From contig NZ_JACIEP010000003.1 in the NCBI RefSeq assembly GCF_014196915.1, forward strand, positions 372,001 through 436,000: a stretch of DNA of 64,000 nucleotides. The letters run 5' to 3'. Positions 52,801 to 62,600 of the stretch are shown here, piece by piece. The stretch is from Dysgonomonas hofstadii (lineage in GTDB: Bacteria; Bacteroidota; Bacteroidia; Bacteroidales; Dysgonomonadaceae). Positions within the stretch are counted from its first letter, which is position 1, and every line of letters starts with the position of its first letter. The notes under the pieces were generated by a model. It was not told where the DNA came from. It was given only the letters and a program-made list of their open reading frames with translations, and ran no database searches. Made by a program: the position numbers and the translations under genes.

Positions 52801-53910
52801 AAAATCGCCATTACTATCCTGAATAATAGCCAATACCGGTTCTTTTCCTATATTCTTTTTTGTATAGAAAGGATTGAATCCCAGCGTCCGGAACGTTTGT
52901 TCGTTGGAAGGTATAACCATTACGCCTTTTTGGTAAAGTCCCAGCCAGATATTTCCTTGTACATCCTCTATGATGCTATGTATTTTGGCCTCACGCATAT
53001 CTATCAGCGGAGAGTAAGAATCGAAACCTGTAGTTTGCTTAGTATTATAATTATATTGCTTTATCCCTTTTCCATCTGTTCCAATCCACAATATTTTATT
53101 TTTGTCATTTTCAAGCGTGTAAACCCGCTCACAATCAGGTATATAATTGCGGATTATACGCCGGGTAGAATAATCGAACAAATCAATGCCTGAATCAATG
53201 GAACCAATCAGTATGTTTCCGTCCGGAGTACTGGATATCGTAAATATTTTATTACTTGACAAGGTATTTACATCACCCGAAACGTTCACATAGTTAATAA
53301 TCATTCCATTGCCGCTATTAATAACGCTAATGCCGTTGTCGTGTGACCCTATCCATATATTTCCAAACTTATCTTCAAAAATCGTATTGATCTTATTGCT
53401 GCATATATTGCTGTTTACAGGCATATAATAAGTCGGTTGATAGGTATCGGCTTTTAGGCAAATAGCTCCAGCCCGGCTTGTTGCCAACCAGATATTTCCT
53501 TTCCGGTCTTCAATAATACTATTGATATAAGAAAAGTCGTTAACATGAGGATATGAAAACTTTATAGCTTCAAACGTATCAGTCTTTCTGTCGAAACGTT
53601 GAAGTCCTTCGGTAGTACCTACCCAAAAATTATTTCGGCTATCTTCGAGAATCGTAAGGACAGAATTCGTCATCAACGAAGTAGAGTCACCATACTCATG
53701 ATAGTATGTTTTAATATCAGACCCATTATACCTGCTTAAGCCATTGTCAGTACAAAACCATATATAGCCGGTCTTATCCTGATATATTTTATGAATATGA
53801 CTATTGATCGACTGATTTATATACGAAAGGTATATTCCGTTATTGCCCCAAAGCAATACAGATATCATAGTCAGTACAACAATAAATAAATATTTTTTCA
53901 GATCGTGCAT
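49846..53910 (-). CDS. Hybrid two-component system regulator of the polysaccharide locus
   Basis: 1354 residues. Signal segment (YLFIVVLTMISVLLWG), then a two-component-type propeller (about 25-670) with many blades such as NIWIGSHDNG and NLWVGTKNGL, a Y_Y_Y domain (about 725-790, ending PPGEYIFRVRAS) and one transmembrane helix (WAMIIYVLLFLTAGSYAYYI). The histidine kinase has DISHEIRTPLTLILSP with phospho-acceptor His838, and the ATPase N and G boxes (NAMKYTPQGG, DTGIGIPHE). The receiver domain has Asp1143 in SDLMMPQIDG. The C-terminal AraC-type helix-turn-helix ends RYMELNN. Such regulators bind an oligosaccharide in the periplasm. The 15-bp direct repeats at 53998-54033 are its likely site. 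Confidence 0.95.
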   Translation of the reverse strand: MHDLKKYLFIVVLTMISVLLWGNNGIYLSYINQSINSHIHKIYQDKTGYIWFCTDNGLSRYNGSDIKTYYHEYGDSTSLMTNSVLTILEDSRNNFWVGTTEGLQRFDRKTDTFEAIKFSYPHVNDFSYINSIIEDRKGNIWLATSRAGAICLKADTYQPTYYMPVNSNICSNKINTIFEDKFGNIWIGSHDNGISVINSGNGMIINYVNVSGDVNTLSSNKIFTISSTPDGNILIGSIDSGIDLFDYSTRRIIRNYIPDCERVYTLENDKNKILWIGTDGKGIKQYNYNTKQTTGFDSYSPLIDMREAKIHSIIEDVQGNIWLGLYQKGVMVIPSNEQTFRTLGFNPFYTKKNIGKEPVLAIIQDSNGDFLFGTDGDGIYKLDSGKNVRKHYNADLLKGQNVVTLFQDSKGRIWAGTYLSGLYRYHPEKDLFLLENFSGNGVELIDINVITEDNSGNLWIGTNSDGVCVYTPGSNQMQWLKHDIQKTSDQLLSNAINTLYLSASEQLWIGTSSAGFNCYNIKTGTYTDFTTKICGLSNDCINAFTEDKSGNLWVGTKNGLNCLESNSNEIKTIYTKSDGLPDASINGLEIDENNNLWISTSMGLAFLNTATGEITGYVTPRGDMNGEFKRGAHCRSTDGELLFGGIGGVVYFQSFTELPAHSLLGLAFTDLYIYNTRVEVNSDKNSILKDDINNTQEITLNYNTKSFSISFGAIEYTANDKVIYQVRMDNFDKEWKTVSANSRIATYTNIPPGEYIFRVRASLSGNNPQEKSLKIIITPPLWKTWWAMIIYVLLFLTAGSYAYYIIKKKEIKRRENIAKANEARIMQSKLQFFTDISHEIRTPLTLILSPIEQLIKEEKNERLLKLYKLMFWNAHRILRLVNQTMDMRKIDRGKVVLRTEELDVAGFIENIISSFSYMAEDKNITLTFNVGQGVSKAWVDPDIMDKVLVNVISNAMKYTPQGGCIKVLATSENNSLLIHVSDTGIGIPHELRESVFNRFFRIPNEDNKVRTGTGIGLHLSLNLMIIHHGDIYIEDTDNGIGTRFIIRIPLNDIRLKPMTNAVNTDIKASVIEPLIMVEQTEEIVQSKKNTKHKRRLLIVEDNKEIQDYLTAILKDEYLILKASDGREGLEKAISEQPDCIISDLMMPQIDGLEMCNRLKKNEQTLHIPIILLTARTTIEDRIEGLRMGADSYIPKPFNTEHLKTRIAKLIELRTTMSDKYKGKFEQVDASKVRSADDIFLKKFDDIIQERISDPELSVETISSQMGISRSQFQRKTKQLIHQNPSEYIKIARLRYATQLLATQKFTISEVAYATGFSSPSHFSNSFREQYGMSPKRYMELNNGSDVSNTQTYVI

Positions 53911-53951
53911 CCATTCACCACTATTAGTTCAGTATTGAGGTTGGCGTATAA

Positions 53952-53959
53952 CAAATTTA
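53952..53959 (-). promoter_or_regulatory. Putative -7 box of the hybrid regulator gene
   Basis: TAAATTTG on the minus strand fits TAnnTTTG, about 40 nt upstream of the start. No clear -33 TTG was found. Confidence 0.4.
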
Positions 53960-53997
53960 ATTCATTTTTCCGGAATTAGTTTATCCAATCTGGGCTT

Positions 53998-54033
53998 TGC
54001 AACATTTCTGCATCAATATGCAACATTTCTGCA
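53998..54033. promoter_or_regulatory. Direct repeats TGCAACATTTCTGCA, likely regulator binding site
   Basis: Two identical 15-bp copies at 53998-54012 and 54019-54033, a 21-bp period, suited to the AraC-type DNA-binding domain of the hybrid regulator. They lie in the divergent region, about 65 nt upstream of a possible -7 box for the GH26-like gene (TATTTTCG, 54097-54104). Confidence 0.7.
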
Positions 54034-54156
54034 AGTCCGTGTGCATAGATGATACTATTTGATTGATTTAAACAAGCTCTGTGAATCTATATGAAGTATT
54101 TTCGCATATCTCAGTTTCTGAAATAATACACCATGTATCTAATATATAAAAGGAAA

Positions 54157-55311
54157 ATGATATTGAAAAAAGAAATACCGGTTTTAACTGTATTTATACT
54201 ATTTTTATTTTCTTGTACGCAACCCGCAAAAGTCACAGAAAGAGTAGAATGCCCTGTGTCGGATGTTCAGGCTACTCCCCGAACCAAAGAATTAATGTCT
54301 TTTTTGTCTCATGTCAAAAAGAAAGGAATCATGATTGGTCATCAGGATGGATTGCTATATGGAAATTCATGGTTCAATATAGAAGGATGGTCGGACGTAA
54401 AAAGGGCTACCCACGACTATCCGGCAGTAGCCGGGTATGACTTCGGAAAGATAGAAACGGATGCTGATATAAATATTGATTCAGTACCATTCAGTATTAT
54501 CAAAAATAAAATTATCGAGGGATATAAAAAGCAAATCACTACCACTATAAGTTGGCATGTGGACAATCCCCTGACTGGCGGAGGATACAATGATACGTCT
54601 ACCGGAAATACTGTTGCAGGTCTGATACTACCTTCCGGTAATCTGGATAACAAATTCAAAATATCATTAGACAGGCTCTCTGACTTCCTTTGCGAACTGA
54701 AAGATGATAATGGGATTGAAATTCCAGTAATTTTAAGACTGTTTATGTCAGGAAACTGCCAGGATGAGTATTGGTGGAGTATTTCTCATTGCAGTCCCGA
54801 AGAATACAAATCATTATGGAGAAAAACTGTAGAATATATTCGCTCCGAAAGGAATATACATCATGTGTTGTATGCGTATTCTATCCGGGCAACCGATAAT
54901 CCTGATGAGTTGCTTAACCTCTATCCAGGCAATGAGTATATTGATATTATAGGAGTCAATTATTACTTTCCCGACAATGACTATAAACTGGGACAAAGAG
55001 ATATATTTGATCAAACACTGGCCGTTGTGTGCGATTTTGCCGAGAAACATAAAAAGATTCCGGCTCTGACTGAAACAGGTATGGAAGGCATTAAAACACC
55101 TAATTATTTTACTGGCCAGCTTTATCCCATACTTTCGAAATACGAACTCAGCTATGTTCTTTTCTGGCGAAATGCATGGAATATGGAAGAGCACTATTAT
55201 GTACCGATTCCGGGGCATCCGGCTGTCGACGACTTTGTCAATTTTACAGCGAAGTCCACAATCTTTCTTCGTGAAGATATTAAAGAAGACTATATCAAGT
55301 ATTTGAAATAG
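54157..55311 (+). CDS. GH26-like mannanase-family lipoprotein lacking the usual acid/base Glu
   Basis: About 384 residues from MILKKEIPV, preceded by AAAGGAAA; the frame also opens at 54133. A lipobox (FILFLFSCTQ) marks a lipoprotein. The body fits GH26: GIMIGHQDGLLYG at the start, PAVAGYDFG, TISWHVDNPLTGG, and the nucleophile segment ALTETGME with Glu306. In GH26 mannanases the acid/base Glu lies in an Arg-Pro-x-His-Glu motif before a WFWW stretch. Here the aligned text is RLFMSGNCQDEYWWS, so His-Glu is replaced by Met197-Ser198. It may be inactive, a binding protein, or use another residue such as the nearby Glu. It is first in the locus, after the regulator's direct repeats. Confidence 0.8.
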   Translation: MILKKEIPVLTVFILFLFSCTQPAKVTERVECPVSDVQATPRTKELMSFLSHVKKKGIMIGHQDGLLYGNSWFNIEGWSDVKRATHDYPAVAGYDFGKIETDADINIDSVPFSIIKNKIIEGYKKQITTTISWHVDNPLTGGGYNDTSTGNTVAGLILPSGNLDNKFKISLDRLSDFLCELKDDNGIEIPVILRLFMSGNCQDEYWWSISHCSPEEYKSLWRKTVEYIRSERNIHHVLYAYSIRATDNPDELLNLYPGNEYIDIIGVNYYFPDNDYKLGQRDIFDQTLAVVCDFAEKHKKIPALTETGMEGIKTPNYFTGQLYPILSKYELSYVLFWRNAWNMEEHYYVPIPGHPAVDDFVNFTAKSTIFLREDIKEDYIKYLK

Positions 55312-55413
55312 AAAAGCTATTTCCGAATTAGTATATCTTTTGCAATATAATACTTACACATAATTAAAAAACAAATCATCTACTCTGCCTTAAATCTTTT
55401 AACTATATAGCTT

Positions 55414-56793
55414 ATGACTATTAATCGCAGGAATTTTCTAAAAAAAACGAGTCTGCTTGTGGCAGCTTCTTCTGTCCCATTTATAGCGAATTCACAAACA
55501 ATCATAAAGGAGAAAAATCCCAAAATTCCAGTTGATAATCAATGGGATGTTATCATTGTTGGTGGAGGGCCATCCGGCTGTACTGCTGCTATTGCAGCCG
55601 CACGTGAAGGAGCTAAGACCTTGTTGGTCGAAGCTACAGGACAATTGGGGGGAATGGGAACTAGCGGTATGATTCCTGCATGGTGTCCGTTTTCCGATGG
55701 GGAAAAAATTATATATCGCGGATTGGCTGAAAAGATATTTAATGCCGCAAAGAAGGGCGTGCCACATGAACCCGCAAAAAAATTAGATTGGGTTTCTATC
55801 AATCCCGAACAACTTATGACCGTCTATGACGATATGGTTATAGGTTCGGGGGCAAAAGTATTATTTTTTTCGCGTTTAGCCAAAGTAGAAATGAAGTCGG
55901 ATGATACAATAGATGCCATTATAGTAGCAAACAAGGCAGGGCTTACTGCCTTCAAAGCAAAAGTTTTTGTTGATTGCACAGGCGATGGAGATTTGGCTGT
56001 GTGGGCAGGTGCAGGGTATTTGATGGGAAACGGTGACGGCAAAGTCCAGAAATCGACATTATGTTTTTCTGTAGCCAATGCAGATTCTTATGCTTACACA
56101 AACAGCCCTAATCTGTATTATGAAAATGCGGATAGTCCATTACACGAGGCCGTGAAATCCGGAAAATACCCATTGGTAGACAAACATTGTTGCAATAATT
56201 TTACTGGCCCTAATGTTGTGCAATTCAATGCCGGACATATCGAAATGAACGACACAACTAATCCTTGGCAAATATCCGACGCTATGATTCAGGGGCGGAA
56301 AGTAGCCGGAGAATATCTGAAAATGATAAAAGACTATCAACCAAGTGTATATGGGAATTCATTTATCGTAAAAACAGCATCATTGCTTGGAATACGCGAA
56401 AGCCGGAGAATCGAAGGTGACTATATCTTTACCATACATGATTGGATCGCCAGAAAGAGTTTTGATGATGAAATAGGGCGTAATTCCTATTTTGTGGATA
56501 TACATACTGGCGGTTATGAAGCCAAACATTATGGAAGAGGTGAGTCGCACGGCATACCATACCGCTGTCTTACCCCTAAAAAACTAAAAAATCTATTGAT
56601 AGCAGGCAGATGTATTTCCTGTGATGAGGAGGCTTTAGGTAGTCTTCGTGTAATGCCCCCCTCTCTCGTTACCGGCGAAGCTGCCGGATTGGCTGCTGCT
56701 TTAGCAATGAAACAATCAAAAAATGATGTTCATAATATTGACGTGTCATTTCTACGTAAACGATTAAAAGAAGAAGGACAATATTTTCTATAA
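55414..56793 (+). CDS. Tat-exported FAD-dependent oxidoreductase (PF12831 type)
   Basis: 459 residues. A twin-arginine signal (RRNFLKKTSLLVAASSVPFI) is followed by the Rossmann FAD motif DVIIVGGGPSGCTAAIAAAR, ending with a LLVEA acidic strand. A GGMGTSGMIPAW motif follows the dinucleotide site. DCTGDGDLAVWAG and the C-terminal AGRCISCDEEALGSLRVMPP and TGEAAGLAAALA are hallmarks of the FAD_oxidored family. Tat export means it folds with FAD in the cytoplasm and works in the periplasm. The pathway substrate is probably a sugar or uronic acid of the target glycan, which is inference. It lies 102 nt after the GH26-like gene and 49 nt before the GH16 gene. Confidence 0.85.
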   Translation: MTINRRNFLKKTSLLVAASSVPFIANSQTIIKEKNPKIPVDNQWDVIIVGGGPSGCTAAIAAAREGAKTLLVEATGQLGGMGTSGMIPAWCPFSDGEKIIYRGLAEKIFNAAKKGVPHEPAKKLDWVSINPEQLMTVYDDMVIGSGAKVLFFSRLAKVEMKSDDTIDAIIVANKAGLTAFKAKVFVDCTGDGDLAVWAGAGYLMGNGDGKVQKSTLCFSVANADSYAYTNSPNLYYENADSPLHEAVKSGKYPLVDKHCCNNFTGPNVVQFNAGHIEMNDTTNPWQISDAMIQGRKVAGEYLKMIKDYQPSVYGNSFIVKTASLLGIRESRRIEGDYIFTIHDWIARKSFDDEIGRNSYFVDIHTGGYEAKHYGRGESHGIPYRCLTPKKLKNLLIAGRCISCDEEALGSLRVMPPSLVTGEAAGLAAALAMKQSKNDVHNIDVSFLRKRLKEEGQYFL

Positions 56794-56842
56794 CTAACAA
56801 TTGTTTCTTGCTGATTTTCAAATCAATATAAAATAAATAAGA

Positions 56843-57697
56843 ATGAAACAAATTCAATCTCTACTGCACAGTTTAATAATAGTGGTGTTGGTCAGTAGCT
56901 GTGTAAACAATAGCACATCACAAGAAGAAAGTACGGATATTGCCGACAATACTGTTGTTGCTATTCCGCAAGGATATTCAAAAATAGTTTTTCAGGACGA
57001 GTTCAATGACAAAGGATTAGTAGACGCAGCCAAATGGGGATATGAAGAAGGATATCTCCGAAACGGTGAAAAACAATATTATACTAAAGGACGTTTGGAA
57101 AATTGCCGTGTAGAGAACGGGGTCCTTTATATAACCGCATTGAATGACAGTGCCCTGATAGATGGAGCTATACGTCCGGTTACCTCTGCAAGTATCACAA
57201 CCAAAGGTAAAGCAGAGTGGAAATATTGCCGCATTGATGTTCGCGCCAAGCTTCCGGTTTGCTTAGGGACCTGGCCTGCTATCTGGATGATGCCTGCAGA
57301 GAGTTCTTATGGACGCTGGCCCGACAGTGGCGAAATTGATATTATGGAGCATGTAGGGTACGAACCAGAAAGTGTACATTATGCCATTCATATGAAATCA
57401 AATAATCATATGAAAGGTAACGGTTTTACATCCAAAGTGTTTTCTCCTACACCGAATGATTTTCATATATACAGTATCGAATGGCACGAAGACCGTTTAG
57501 AATGGTATCTTGATGGACGTAAACGCTTCGTTATTAATAAACCGACAGAAAGTAACTGGGAAAACTGGCCGTACGACCAACCTTTTTATCTGATCCTGAA
57601 CTTCGCTTTTGGTGGAGGTTGGGGTGGCCAAAAAGGAATAGATATGGAAGGAATGCCTCTGGAATATGTTATTGATTACGTGCGCGTCTTTCAATAA
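56843..57697 (+). CDS. GH16 family endo-beta-glucanase lipoprotein
   Basis: 284 residues with a lipobox (VVLVSSCVNNS). The catalytic motif GEIDIMEHVG carries the nucleophile Glu164 and acid/base Glu169 (ExDxxE with an extra residue, the laminarinase type). Other GH16 signs are FQDEFNDKGLVDAAKWGYE, AEWKYCRIDVRAKLP, GTWPAIWMMPA, EWYLDGRKRF and FYLILNFAFGGGW. This type cleaves beta-1,3 or mixed-linkage beta-glucans. The lipobox suggests the outer membrane. It is followed 10 nt later by a second FAD oxidoreductase, so sugar release and oxidation are encoded together. Confidence 0.9.
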   Translation: MKQIQSLLHSLIIVVLVSSCVNNSTSQEESTDIADNTVVAIPQGYSKIVFQDEFNDKGLVDAAKWGYEEGYLRNGEKQYYTKGRLENCRVENGVLYITALNDSALIDGAIRPVTSASITTKGKAEWKYCRIDVRAKLPVCLGTWPAIWMMPAESSYGRWPDSGEIDIMEHVGYEPESVHYAIHMKSNNHMKGNGFTSKVFSPTPNDFHIYSIEWHEDRLEWYLDGRKRFVINKPTESNWENWPYDQPFYLILNFAFGGGWGGQKGIDMEGMPLEYVIDYVRVFQ

Positions 57698-57707
57698 TTA
57701 GCTAATT

Positions 57708-59561
57708 ATGAAAAAGATATATACACTACTTGCTCTTTTTATAACTATAAATACTACATCGCTCCGTGCAGCTGATTACCTGCTTGAAGCCGAAAGCTTC
57801 ATAAGCAAAGGAGGTTGGGTTGTCGATCAACAATTTATGGATATCATGGGGTCTCCCTATCTTATGGCTCATGGTATGGGTGTACCCGTTGCCGGAGCAA
57901 AAACTAAGATCACATTACCCGTGGCAGCTACTTACCATGTTTATGTGCGTACTTTCAATTGGACTTCTCCGTGGCTGAAAGGAAAAGGTCCGGGCAAATT
58001 CAACGTGTGCATAGCCGGGAAAAAACTAAACACAATATTAGGAGATTCTGGTACTGAATGGGTATGGCAATATGCAGGTCAAGTATCAATCCACTCACTG
58101 GATACTACTGTCGAACTCCATGACCTGACCGGATTCAATGGACGTTGCGACGCCATTTTTTTTACTACGGAAGAAGGAAAAGTACCTCCTTCTAACCAAT
58201 TGGAACTAGCCTGTTTCCGAAAAAGAATACACAATCGCCCCGAAAATCCAGACTCTGCCGGAGAGTTCGACCTGATTGTAGTCGGAGGCGGTATTGCAGG
58301 TATAAGCACAGCTGTGTCGGCGGCAAGGTTAGGATGTAAGGTCGCTTTAATCAACGATCGGCCTATATTGGGAGGTAATAACAGTTCTGAAATCCGTGTA
58401 CACCTGGGTGGCCGCATCGGAGTAGGTCCATATAAAGAACTTGGAAACTTACAGAAAGAATTTGGTCCCTTACGTGAAGGAAATGCTAAACCTGCCGAGT
58501 ATTATGAAGACGAGAAAAAGGATAAGATAGTTAAGGATGAAAAGAACATTACCTTATTTGCCAGTTACAGGGCTGTAAAAGTGGAAACAGAAAGCTCAAA
58601 TATAACCATGATAACAGCCGAGCATATAGAGAACGGGAATGAATTACTTTTCTCCGCACCCTTGTTTGCCGACTGTACCGGCGATGGCACAATAGGTTTT
58701 CTGGCTGGTGCTCATTGGCGTATGGGCAGGGAGGCTCAATGCGAATTCGGAGAAGAAACAGCACCACAAGTCACAGACAATATGACTATGGGTTCATCCG
58801 TGCAGTGGTATTCTATAGATATGGATAGATCGATAAAATTTCCCGATTTTTCTTATGGTATCATCTTTGACGAAGAAAATTGCGAAAAAGTCGATATGGG
58901 TGAATGGACATGGGAAACAGGAATGAATTATAATCAAATAGATGATTTTGAACGAATCCGGGATTATGGGCTTTTGGTTGTATATTCAAACTGGAGTTTT
59001 CTGAAAAATAAATCGGCGGACAAAGAAAAGTACAAAAACAAAAAACTTGATTGGCTAGCTTACATGGCAGGTAAGCGCGAATCGCGCCGTTTGATAGGAG
59101 ATTATATACTGAAAGAAAGCGATTTGCGCAAGTTCCTTGTTCATGAAGATGGAACGGCCGCAACAACATGGACTATCGATTTGCATTATCCTGACCCCGA
59201 AAACAGCAAACATTTTCCAGATACAGAATTCAAATCAATAGCAAAACATACAGCAATATATCCATATCCTATTCCTTACCGATGCCTGTATTCCCGAAAT
59301 ATAAATAACCTTTTTATGGCTGGACGCAACATCAGCGTGACGCATATCGCTTTGGGCACGACCCGGGTAATGCGAACCACAGGAATGATGGGAGAAGTAG
59401 TGGGCATGGCCGCTTCGCTTTGTAAAAAATACAATGAGAAGCCACGCGGAATCTACTGGTATTATTTAGATGAACTGAAAGACCTTATGGATTCAGGAGT
59501 AGGAAATAGTAAACTCCCGAATAATCAACAGTATAATCAAGGAAATATGCTGATAGATTGA
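57708..59561 (+). CDS. Secreted FAD-dependent oxidoreductase with N-terminal beta-sandwich
   Basis: 617 residues with a Sec signal peptide (IYTLLALFITINTTSLRA). Residues about 22-150 are a beta-sandwich, carbohydrate-binding-like domain (YLLEAESFISKGGWVVDQQF, ATYHVYVRTFNWTSPWLKG). The FAD domain starts near 185 with DLIVVGGGIAGISTAVSAAR. The family signs GGNNSSEIRVHLGG, DCTGDGTIGFLAGAHWRMG, AGRNISVTHIALGTTRVMRT and GEVVGMAASLC follow. It is the same broad PF12831 family as the Tat protein two genes upstream but is exported by Sec. A sugar-binding head on an oxidoreductase suggests it acts on glycan-derived sugars, which is inference. The SusC gene starts 57 nt later. Confidence 0.85.
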   Translation: MKKIYTLLALFITINTTSLRAADYLLEAESFISKGGWVVDQQFMDIMGSPYLMAHGMGVPVAGAKTKITLPVAATYHVYVRTFNWTSPWLKGKGPGKFNVCIAGKKLNTILGDSGTEWVWQYAGQVSIHSLDTTVELHDLTGFNGRCDAIFFTTEEGKVPPSNQLELACFRKRIHNRPENPDSAGEFDLIVVGGGIAGISTAVSAARLGCKVALINDRPILGGNNSSEIRVHLGGRIGVGPYKELGNLQKEFGPLREGNAKPAEYYEDEKKDKIVKDEKNITLFASYRAVKVETESSNITMITAEHIENGNELLFSAPLFADCTGDGTIGFLAGAHWRMGREAQCEFGEETAPQVTDNMTMGSSVQWYSIDMDRSIKFPDFSYGIIFDEENCEKVDMGEWTWETGMNYNQIDDFERIRDYGLLVVYSNWSFLKNKSADKEKYKNKKLDWLAYMAGKRESRRLIGDYILKESDLRKFLVHEDGTAATTWTIDLHYPDPENSKHFPDTEFKSIAKHTAIYPYPIPYRCLYSRNINNLFMAGRNISVTHIALGTTRVMRTTGMMGEVVGMAASLCKKYNEKPRGIYWYYLDELKDLMDSGVGNSKLPNNQQYNQGNMLID

Positions 59562-59618
59562 ATAAATTCTAACAAACATACAATAGTTAACCTTATTATT
59601 CACATAAAAAAAGTAAAC

Positions 59619-62600
59619 ATGAGAAAAATCAAAAACGTAGTGCTGATTAAATGCAGGAATATATGCATGATAGCATATCTTGCAGCCTTATTTTGCTGCC
59701 CTTTGTGGTTGAAGGCACAAAGCCCAAATATACAATTGGTAGAGACTAAGTCTGTTTCGGATAATACACAAATAAATCACAAAATTCGGGGAACAGTAAA
59801 AGACACTGCCGGCGAATCTCTGGCAGGAGCCGTTGTAGCCGTTAAAAACTTACCGACAACCGGAATAGTGACGGATGCTGACGGAAATTACGAACTGACT
59901 ATACCTTACGGTTCTGAAATGGTCATTTCCCTTATAGGATATGCATCTGAAGTTATCAAGGTTGAAGAAGGGAGAAACCTGTATATAGTAATATTAAAAG
60001 AAAATGCTCAATCGCTGGATGAGATTGTGGTTGTAGGATACGGTGTACAAAAAAAGAAATTACTGACAGGTGCCACAATACAGGTTAAAGGAGACGATTT
60101 GCAGAGGTTAAACACTGTTAACCCTTTGTCGGCACTGCAAAGCCAAAGTCCCGGAGTAATGATTACGCAAACATCCGGTCAGCCCGGCGAAGGTTTTAAG
60201 GTGAATATCCGAGGTTTAGGGACTGTGGGAAGTTCATCTCCGTTATATATTATCGATGGTGTTGCAGGCGGAAATATAGATGCTCTCAATCCGTCCGATA
60301 TAGAGACCATAGACGTGCTAAAAGATGCCGCATCGGCAGCTATTTATGGTGCACGCGCAGCAAATGGTGTAATACTGATTACAACCAAACAGGCCAAAAG
60401 CGGTAAAATGTCTGTAACTTATGATGGATACTATGGTTTGCAGTATATGTATAAAATGCCGGATATGCTAACTGCAAAAGAGTGGATAAACCTGCAGAAC
60501 GAGAAATCTTTCAACAATGGCATAATGGATTATATGGATGAAATAAAGGGCAAGCTTCCGGCAGCCACATGGAATGCCATACAAAACGGTGAATGGGAAG
60601 GGACAAACTGGATGAAAGAAGCCTATAATAAGGCAGCCCCAATTCAAAATCATTCAATTAATATCGTTGGTGGTAGCGACCAATCTAAATTGTCGATGGG
60701 CTTCTCATACACTTCTCAGGAAGGGATATTGGGAAAACCCGTAGAATCTCAATACGATAGGTATACCGCACGGGTAAACACCGAAGCTGTTTTACTGAGA
60801 GGCAATGGATTTGACATCATTAAAATAGGTGAAACATTGAACTTTATGCACGCGAAAAAATCAGGGATTGCTGTTGGAAATTACTACTGGAACTCTATAT
60901 CCGACTATCTCGATGGAAATCCTCTGATTCCGAACCGGAACGAAAGCGGCGGTTTTTTCGATTATTATGATATGGAAAGTCTCGGATATTCTAATTTTAC
61001 CAGTTCTAATCCTGTAGCTCTAACAGCATTAACGGCAAAAGGATTAAATGAAAGTACCGAGTACAGATTGCAAAGCAGCGCTTATCTGGAAATCCAACCT
61101 GTCAAAAGTCTGATTTTCCGTTCTCAATTCGGATATAAGATGTCAGCCTATGCTTACCGGAGTTACTCTGACATATATAGACTTTCTCCTACTATCATGA
61201 ACTCAGTGGATGAGGTAATCCAGCGTAGCAACCATAATCATGGATTGACCTGGGATAATACACTGGCATATTCATTTTATGTCAGCGAAGACCATAAATT
61301 TGATGCGGTAATAGGACAATCTATCGAAAAAGCTAACTTAGGGTCTAATATGTCTGCAACCGGATCTAATTCGATATTCCCGAATTCTTTCGACCATGCC
61401 TGGCTGTCTAATACAAATGCTTCTACTTTGAATGAAATCGCTGTTTCAGGAGCACCTTATTCAAAATCTACTTTAGCTTCTTTTTTCGGACGTGTTAACT
61501 ATAATTATAAAGAAAAATATTTAGCTACAATTGTAATGCGTACCGATGGCTCCTCCAATTTCGCCCGGGGACATCGCTGGGGGTATTTCCCTTCCGTATC
61601 GGGCGGTTGGATTATCTCAAACGAATCATTTATGGGATCCACCGGAAACTGGCTGGACTTCTTAAAGATTCGTGCCAGTTGGGGGCAAAACGGAAATGCT
61701 GATATTAGTAATTTTCAATACCTGTCTACAATCGTATTTAATGAAGAGGATACATTCTTTTTTAACGAAACAACCCCTTCCTCCAGTGCAACAGCGGGTG
61801 TGTTAGGTAACCCTTCTGTTTCATGGGAAACATCCGAACAATTAGATCTTGGTTTGGATATGAGTTTCTTATCGTCGCGTTTAGGTATAAATTTCGACTG
61901 GTATAACAAAAAAACAAAAGATTGGTTGGTAACAGCTCCAATAGCATCGGTCTTTGGAGTCGGAGCCCCGGTTATCAATGGAGGAGATGTAGAGAACAAA
62001 GGTGTAGAACTCGCAGTTAACTGGAATGATAAGGCAGGCGATTTCAAATACGGGATTAATGTAAACTTTGCACATAATAAGAATAAAGTGACACGCATCG
62101 CGAATGCCGAAGGGATTATCCATGGCAACACAAGTGTCATTGCTTCGGGAGAAATGTATCGTGCGCAAGTAGGTTATCCCATTGGCTATTTCTACGGGTA
62201 TAAAACCGCCGGAATCTTTCAAAATCAGGAACAGATAGACAATACCGAGGCAAAATATGATGGTGTACAGGCAGGTGATGTTATTTTTCAGGATTTGGAC
62301 AATAGCGGTACTATAACAACAGACGACCGTACAATGATTGGAAATCCGCATCCGGATTTCACATTAGGCTTGAATCTTAATTTTTCATACAAAGGATTCG
62401 ATCTGTCGATCACTTCATTTGGTGCATTTGGTCAGCAAATAGCAACAAAAATGCCTTTGGTATATCAAACTACGGATATATTCTCCCGCTGGACTGGAGA
62501 AGGAACATCCAACAGATATCCCCGGTTGGGCGGCCATGCATCTAACCTGAGCAACTTTTCGGATCTTTATATTGAAGACGGAGACTACATGAAATTAAGG

